From assembly GCA_001824635.1 (NCBI GenBank), contig MHYB01000094.1:1-9838 (forward strand): DNA of 9,838 nucleotides. Direction: 5' to 3'. This stretch comes from Planctomycetes bacterium GWF2_50_10 (lineage in GTDB: Bacteria > Planctomycetota > Phycisphaerae > Sedimentisphaerales > GWF2-50-10). Each line of letters opens with the position of its first letter. Positions within the stretch are counted from its first letter, which is position 1. Under the pieces are notes generated by a model. The model ran no database searches. It saw nothing but the letters and a program-made list of their open reading frames with translations, and had not been told where the DNA came from. A program made the position numbers and the translations under genes. Shown here piece by piece: positions 7,274 to 9,838 of this stretch.

Positions 7274-7283
7274 CAGATATCTG
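7274..7283. other. 10-bp perfect palindrome upstream of dnaA
   Basis: CAGATATCTG reads the same on both strands and lies about 40 nt before the dnaA ATG. The flanking bases do not extend the symmetry. It could be an operator half or chance. It does not resemble a DnaA box. Confidence 0.2.
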
Positions 7284-7373
7284 CTCAAAGCTGTGTCGAA
7301 AAATGTCATGCCAAGTTGATTATTTTCAGATTTGGGCAACCATTCACTGCTAAACTATATAAGAAATTGCCCT

Positions 7374-7408
7374 TTTAACGCGCAACTCGCAACCCGCAAC
7401 GCGAAACA
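7374..7408 (-). repeat. Heptamer-phased tract C (Gfo/Idh-DnaA spacer)
   Basis: Five 7-mers in strict register lie directly after the dehydrogenase stop codon. Three central units on the plus strand are CGCAACT, CGCAACC and CGCAACG, differing only in the last base. The flanking units (7374-7380 and 7402-7408) are more degenerate. Bases 7383-7400 are identical to 8494-8511 in the next spacer. Confidence 0.75.
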
Positions 7409-7411
7409 AAT

Positions 7412-8416
7412 TTAGTCCCACTTATGTTTCTTGATCGCCTCAAGTATCGCTTCCGCGCACTCCATAGCTGCAAGCCCTTCATCAGCCGTAACCTCAGGCC
7501 GCTTGCTCGCGTCGCTTATCGCAGCCAGGAATGATTCCTGCTCAAGCCGCAATGGCTCCTTATTGCCTATATCGAGCTTTTCCATCTGCACAAGCTCGTT
7601 CCAGTTCATCGCGCCAAAATCAAAATCGCCCTGCTCCTGGTGCTCTTTTATCCACTTCACCGCGTCAATATTCGGATCAGCCCGAACAACAACGCCTTCC
7701 TTCTTGAAATAATCCAGGCTCAAATACGCCTGCTTGCTAAACACCCGAACCTTTCGTTCCGTCTTGAATGCCAGCCTCGATGCCGTAACATTCGCGATAC
7801 ACCCGTTCTCAAACGTGAGCCTCGCGTTGCAGATATCCTCGTGATCGCCGATAACATTAACCCCAACCGCATCGACGCGCTTCAGCTTGCTCGCAGCCAG
7901 CGAAAGAATTATGTCGATATCATGTATCATCACATCGAGCACAACCCCTATGTCCATAGACCTGAACGGGTACGGGCTTATCCTGTTGCTCTCGATAAAC
8001 CTAGGCTCAATGTTGAATTTCTTCATCGCCTGCACAACAGGGTTGCATCTCTCGCTATGACCCACCGCGACTATCACGCCGTATTCTTTGCCAAGCTCGA
8101 CTATTCGCTTAGCCTGCTCCACACTTGCCGCCAATGGCTTCTCGATCAAAACCGGTATCTTCGCCTTGAGCAGCGGTTCCGCAAGAGCCAGGTGAAATGT
8201 CGTCGGCGCAGCTATCGTCACCGCATCCACTTTACCTATAATATCCGCCACGCTGGAAAAGGATTTCACATTATATTGCTGGGCCAGCTTGCCCGCCTTG
8301 GCCGCATCGATATCCACTACCCCGATAAATTCACTCTGGGCCAACTGGCTGTAAACCTTCGAATGTATCGCGCCCATCTTTCCGGCGCCAACCACCGCTG
8401 TACGAAGCTTCTGCAT
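7412..8416 (-). CDS. Gfo/Idh/MocA family NAD(P)-dependent dehydrogenase, possibly GnnA-like
   Basis: This is an oxidoreductase of nucleotide sugars or polyols. A Rossmann domain opens with VVGAGKMG (GxGxxG), followed by VVDID (acidic residue for the NAD ribose) and the EKPL motif with the catalytic-type lysine (Lys93 from this start). The second domain carries VLDVMIHDIDIIL, with the D-x3-HD-x-D pattern typical of the family. I chose the ATG at 8416 (334 residues) because the Rossmann motif should lie near the N-terminus. An in-frame ATG at 8446 would add ten residues (MSGCQIRKTK). Neither has a strong ribosome binding site. The gene follows lpxA, the position held by gnnA in some bacteria, where GnnA oxidises UDP-GlcNAc at C3 before amination by GnnB. 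That specific role is inference, since no aminotransferase is visible. Confidence 0.9.
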   Translation of the reverse strand: MQKLRTAVVGAGKMGAIHSKVYSQLAQSEFIGVVDIDAAKAGKLAQQYNVKSFSSVADIIGKVDAVTIAAPTTFHLALAEPLLKAKIPVLIEKPLAASVEQAKRIVELGKEYGVIVAVGHSERCNPVVQAMKKFNIEPRFIESNRISPYPFRSMDIGVVLDVMIHDIDIILSLAASKLKRVDAVGVNVIGDHEDICNARLTFENGCIANVTASRLAFKTERKVRVFSKQAYLSLDYFKKEGVVVRADPNIDAVKWIKEHQEQGDFDFGAMNWNELVQMEKLDIGNKEPLRLEQESFLAAISDASKRPEVTADEGLAAMECAEAILEAIKKHKWD

Positions 8417-8491
8417 CTTGGTCTTTCTAATTTGGCATCCCGACATCGTCGAGATTGGATTGTCGAGCGATCAACGCTGGACTCGCCTCTC

Positions 8492-8512
8492 CTCAACTCG
8501 CAACCCGCAACA
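8492..8512 (-). repeat. Heptamer-phased tract D1 (LpxA-Gfo/Idh spacer)
   Basis: Three 7-mers in register on the plus strand: CTCAACT, CGCAACC and CGCAACA. They share an exact 18-bp block (8494-8511) with tract C, which lies just past the other end of the dehydrogenase gene, so the two blocks flank that gene as direct repeats about 1.1 kb apart. Confidence 0.65.
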
Positions 8513-8525
8513 ATTCTTTTTTTTA

Positions 8526-8553
8526 AACCCTGTACGCTCAACCCTGAACGCTG
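8526..8553 (-). repeat. Heptamer-phased tract D2, 14-bp tandem duplication after lpxA
   Basis: Two 14-bp copies, AACCCTGTACGCTC at 8526-8539 and AACCCTGAACGCTG at 8540-8553, match at 12 of 14 positions. Each splits into two 7-mers. The array begins 3 nt after the lpxA stop codon and is separated from tract D1 by an A/T-run. Confidence 0.7.
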
Positions 8554-8556
8554 AGT

Positions 8557-9366
8557 TTACTTGTGCCTGAATCCTTCAAGATACCGCCCAAACCGCTGCT
8601 TGGAACTGTTTATGATCATCTGCGTCATCGCCTTGACATTCTCATCAACGCCGTCCTGCTCATAAATGCGCGTGGCATTCTCAAGCAGTGTCCCGCCGCT
8701 GCGATAAAGTTTTTTAAACGCGTCGGTAACAGCCGCCTTCGATTCCTCCGAAAGTCCTGCCCTGGTAAGCCCGCGCTTGTTCACCGATCGTATCATCGGC
8801 GGATAATGCCCGCTCACGATAACAAACGGCGGTATATCATGAGCAATTGCCGAAAACCCAGCAACGTAAGCCCATCTGCCGATCGTGCAGAACTGGTGTA
8901 TGCCGACCATGCCGCTTATCCACACACCATCTTCGATATGAACATGCCCGCTCACCTGGCAGCCATTGCTCATCACGATCTTATTGCCTACAACGCAATC
9001 ATGCCCGATATGCGAACCAACCATTATCAGGTTATCCGAACCGAGTTTAGTCACCGCGTCCGGGTACATGCCAGGATGCATCGTAACATTTTCGCGAAGC
9101 GCGTTGTTATCGCCGATCTCAAGGCGTCCCACTTTCGTGCCCGTCTTGAAACCAAGAAGCTGCGGCGACCTGCCAAGCACGCAGCACGGATAAAGGCGAT
9201 TGTTCTTGCCCATCTTCACATCGCTGCTCACAACGACATTCGCTTCCAGCACCGTACCTTCGCCTATCACGCACCCGGCTTCAACAACACAATGAGGCCC
9301 GACATAAACGCCGTCCCCAAGCTCCGCCGTTTTATCAACTACCGCTGATGGATGTATCTCAACCAT
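8557..9366 (-). CDS. lpxA: UDP-N-acetylglucosamine O-acyltransferase LpxA
   Basis: LpxA moves a 3-hydroxyacyl chain from acyl-ACP to UDP-GlcNAc, the first step of lipid A synthesis, in the cytosol. The 269-residue protein shows the left-handed beta-helix of hexapeptide repeats (about 1-185) and the helical C-terminal domain. It aligns with E. coli LpxA throughout, offset by three residues. Catalytic His125 corresponds to His122 in SHIGHDC, and the HQFC motif is at 157-160. E. coli Gly173, which sets acyl-chain length, corresponds to Gly170, so a chain of about C14 is plausible. The ATG at 9366 is the only good in-frame start. A GGAGG lies 17 nt upstream, farther than usual. fabZ precedes it and a sugar dehydrogenase follows. 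Acceptance of a 3-amino sugar nucleotide cannot be judged from motifs. Confidence 0.95.
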   Translation of the reverse strand: MVEIHPSAVVDKTAELGDGVYVGPHCVVEAGCVIGEGTVLEANVVVSSDVKMGKNNRLYPCCVLGRSPQLLGFKTGTKVGRLEIGDNNALRENVTMHPGMYPDAVTKLGSDNLIMVGSHIGHDCVVGNKIVMSNGCQVSGHVHIEDGVWISGMVGIHQFCTIGRWAYVAGFSAIAHDIPPFVIVSGHYPPMIRSVNKRGLTRAGLSEESKAAVTDAFKKLYRSGGTLLENATRIYEQDGVDENVKAMTQMIINSSKQRFGRYLEGFRHK

Positions 9367-9428
9367 AGATACCGCTTTGATTACCTCCGAAAAATCTAAG
9401 AACCGGCATAACCGATTCGTTCCTAATC

Positions 9429-9456
9429 TAAAACTAAGTACTAGGCACTAAGCACT
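9429..9456 (-). repeat. Heptamer-phased tract E (FabZ-LpxA spacer)
   Basis: Four 7-mers in register on the plus strand, the last three being AAGTACT, AGGCACT and AAGCACT, with a more degenerate unit (TAAAACT) before them. On the gene-sense strand the tract can form a weak hairpin (AAGTGC with GTACTT, one wobble) soon after the fabZ stop codon. It lacks a good T-run and is a poor terminator. Confidence 0.65.
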
Positions 9457-9463
9457 TCTTTTA

Positions 9464-9838
9464 CTAAACCGCCTCATCATCGACCAGCATGAACTTTATT
9501 TCCGCCTCTGCCGCGATCTGGTCATCCACCATCGCCACGCATCGGCAATGTCCCGTCCGGCTTCGTATCCTAACCGCTTCCGCCATGAGTATCAGCTGAT
9601 CTCCAGGCACGACCGCCTTTCGCAGCTTAACGCCATCCATGCTTAATAGCAGCGCAAGCTGACCAGTATTCTCAAGCCTCTGCGCAAAAAGCAACCCCGA
9701 AAGCTGCGCCAGCGCCTCAACTATCAGCACTCCCGGCATTACAGGCGCACCCGGAAAATGCCCCTGGAAAAATGGCTCATTGAACGTAACATTCTTTAAA
9801 CCTTTTATGCGGGTATCACCCTCGATCTCAATAACCCT
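9464..9838 (-). CDS. fabZ: 3-hydroxyacyl-ACP dehydratase FabZ (N-terminus outside window; possible LpxC-FabZ fusion)
   Basis: FabZ dehydrates 3-hydroxyacyl-ACP in fatty acid elongation and competes with LpxA for the 3-hydroxyacyl-ACP pool. The open frame continues through the window edge, giving 124 visible residues. They contain the hallmark NEPFFQGHFPG followed by PVMPGVLIVEALAQ. The active-site pair is His27 and Glu41 of the visible part, 14 residues apart as in the family. The hotdog fold then runs to a natural stop. About 97 residues follow the catalytic His, as in E. coli FabZ. A stand-alone FabZ would lack only some 25-30 residues here. In several phyla FabZ is instead fused behind LpxC, which the window cannot exclude. 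The internal ATG in PVMPGV is not the start, because the conserved His lies upstream of it. Confidence 0.93.
   Translation of the reverse strand, partial: RVIEIEGDTRIKGLKNVTFNEPFFQGHFPGAPVMPGVLIVEALAQLSGLLFAQRLENTGQLALLLSMDGVKLRKAVVPGDQLILMAEAVRIRSRTGHCRCVAMVDDQIAAEAEIKFMLVDDEAV

Noticed and set aside
7302..7317. TGGCATG-N4-TTTTC upstream of dnaA, resembling a sigma54 promoter
   Set aside because: The -24 element is fair, but the essential GC of the -12 element is missing.
7235..7411. Possible oriC beside dnaA
   Set aside because: No DnaA-box match and no run of AT-rich unwinding repeats in either dnaA-flanking spacer.
8317..8541. 74-codon minus-strand frame spanning the lpxA-Gfo/Idh spacer
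   Set aside because: It translates the heptamer tract and the out-of-frame start of the dehydrogenase. No ribosome binding site or motif supports it.
7640..9348. Two long plus-strand open frames (7640-8554 and 8563-9348) opposite the Gfo/Idh and lpxA genes
   Set aside because: The minus-strand frames carry unmistakable family motifs. The plus-strand translations are rich in R, H and P with no domain, as expected from the complement of coding DNA.
1441..9456. CRISPR array or mobile-element reading of the short repeats
   Set aside because: The units are 7 nt, contiguous and degenerate, with no spacers of constant length, no terminal inverted repeats and no cas or transposase genes.

Overview
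The window reads as a chromosomal segment of a Gram-negative, lipid A-making bacterium. Every supported gene lies on the minus strand, so transcription runs from high to low coordinates. My best guess for the host is a planctomycete of the Phycisphaerae/Sedimentisphaerales type. That rests on the mix of lipid A genes, a stand-alone dnaA and a GldA/F/G-DUF4340 cluster, and on the style of the intergenic sequence. It is inference, not proof. I see no phage genes, transposases, CRISPR arrays, tRNAs or rRNAs.

Layout in the direction of transcription: the C-terminal part of FabZ (9464-9838, possibly the tail of an LpxC-FabZ fusion); LpxA (8557-9366); a Gfo/Idh/MocA dehydrogenase (7412-8416); the replication initiator DnaA (5912-7234); a YgjP-type zinc metallopeptidase with a TTG start (5094-5762); then a four-gene ABC-transport unit made of ATPase (4172-4927), ABC-2 permease (3428-4159), GldG-like protein (1482-3428) and DUF4340 protein (308-1429). 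The first 23 codons of guaB (IMP dehydrogenase) close the window (1-71).

FabZ and LpxA share the 3-hydroxyacyl-ACP pool, and LpxA takes the first step of lipid A synthesis. The adjacent dehydrogenase may act on UDP-GlcNAc as GnnA does, giving amide-linked lipid A, but its GnnB partner is not here. The ABC unit is unusually well bounded: a strong sigma70-type promoter (TTGACA-16-CATAAT, 5027-5054), a foldable leader of about 90 nt, tight or overlapping junctions, and a clear intrinsic terminator (252-285). guaB has a separate leader with a weak promoter candidate and a GC-rich dyad.

The most unusual signal is not a gene. Five of the gene spacers (1441-1481, 5824-5893, 7374-7408, 8492-8553, 9429-9456) are built from degenerate tandem heptamers. 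The letters differ from spacer to spacer, but the 7-nt period stays, and most units read NGTNNNN on the gene-sense strand. The tracts are missing from the tight ABC junctions and from the ABC promoter region. No other undescribed multi-gene system is evident.
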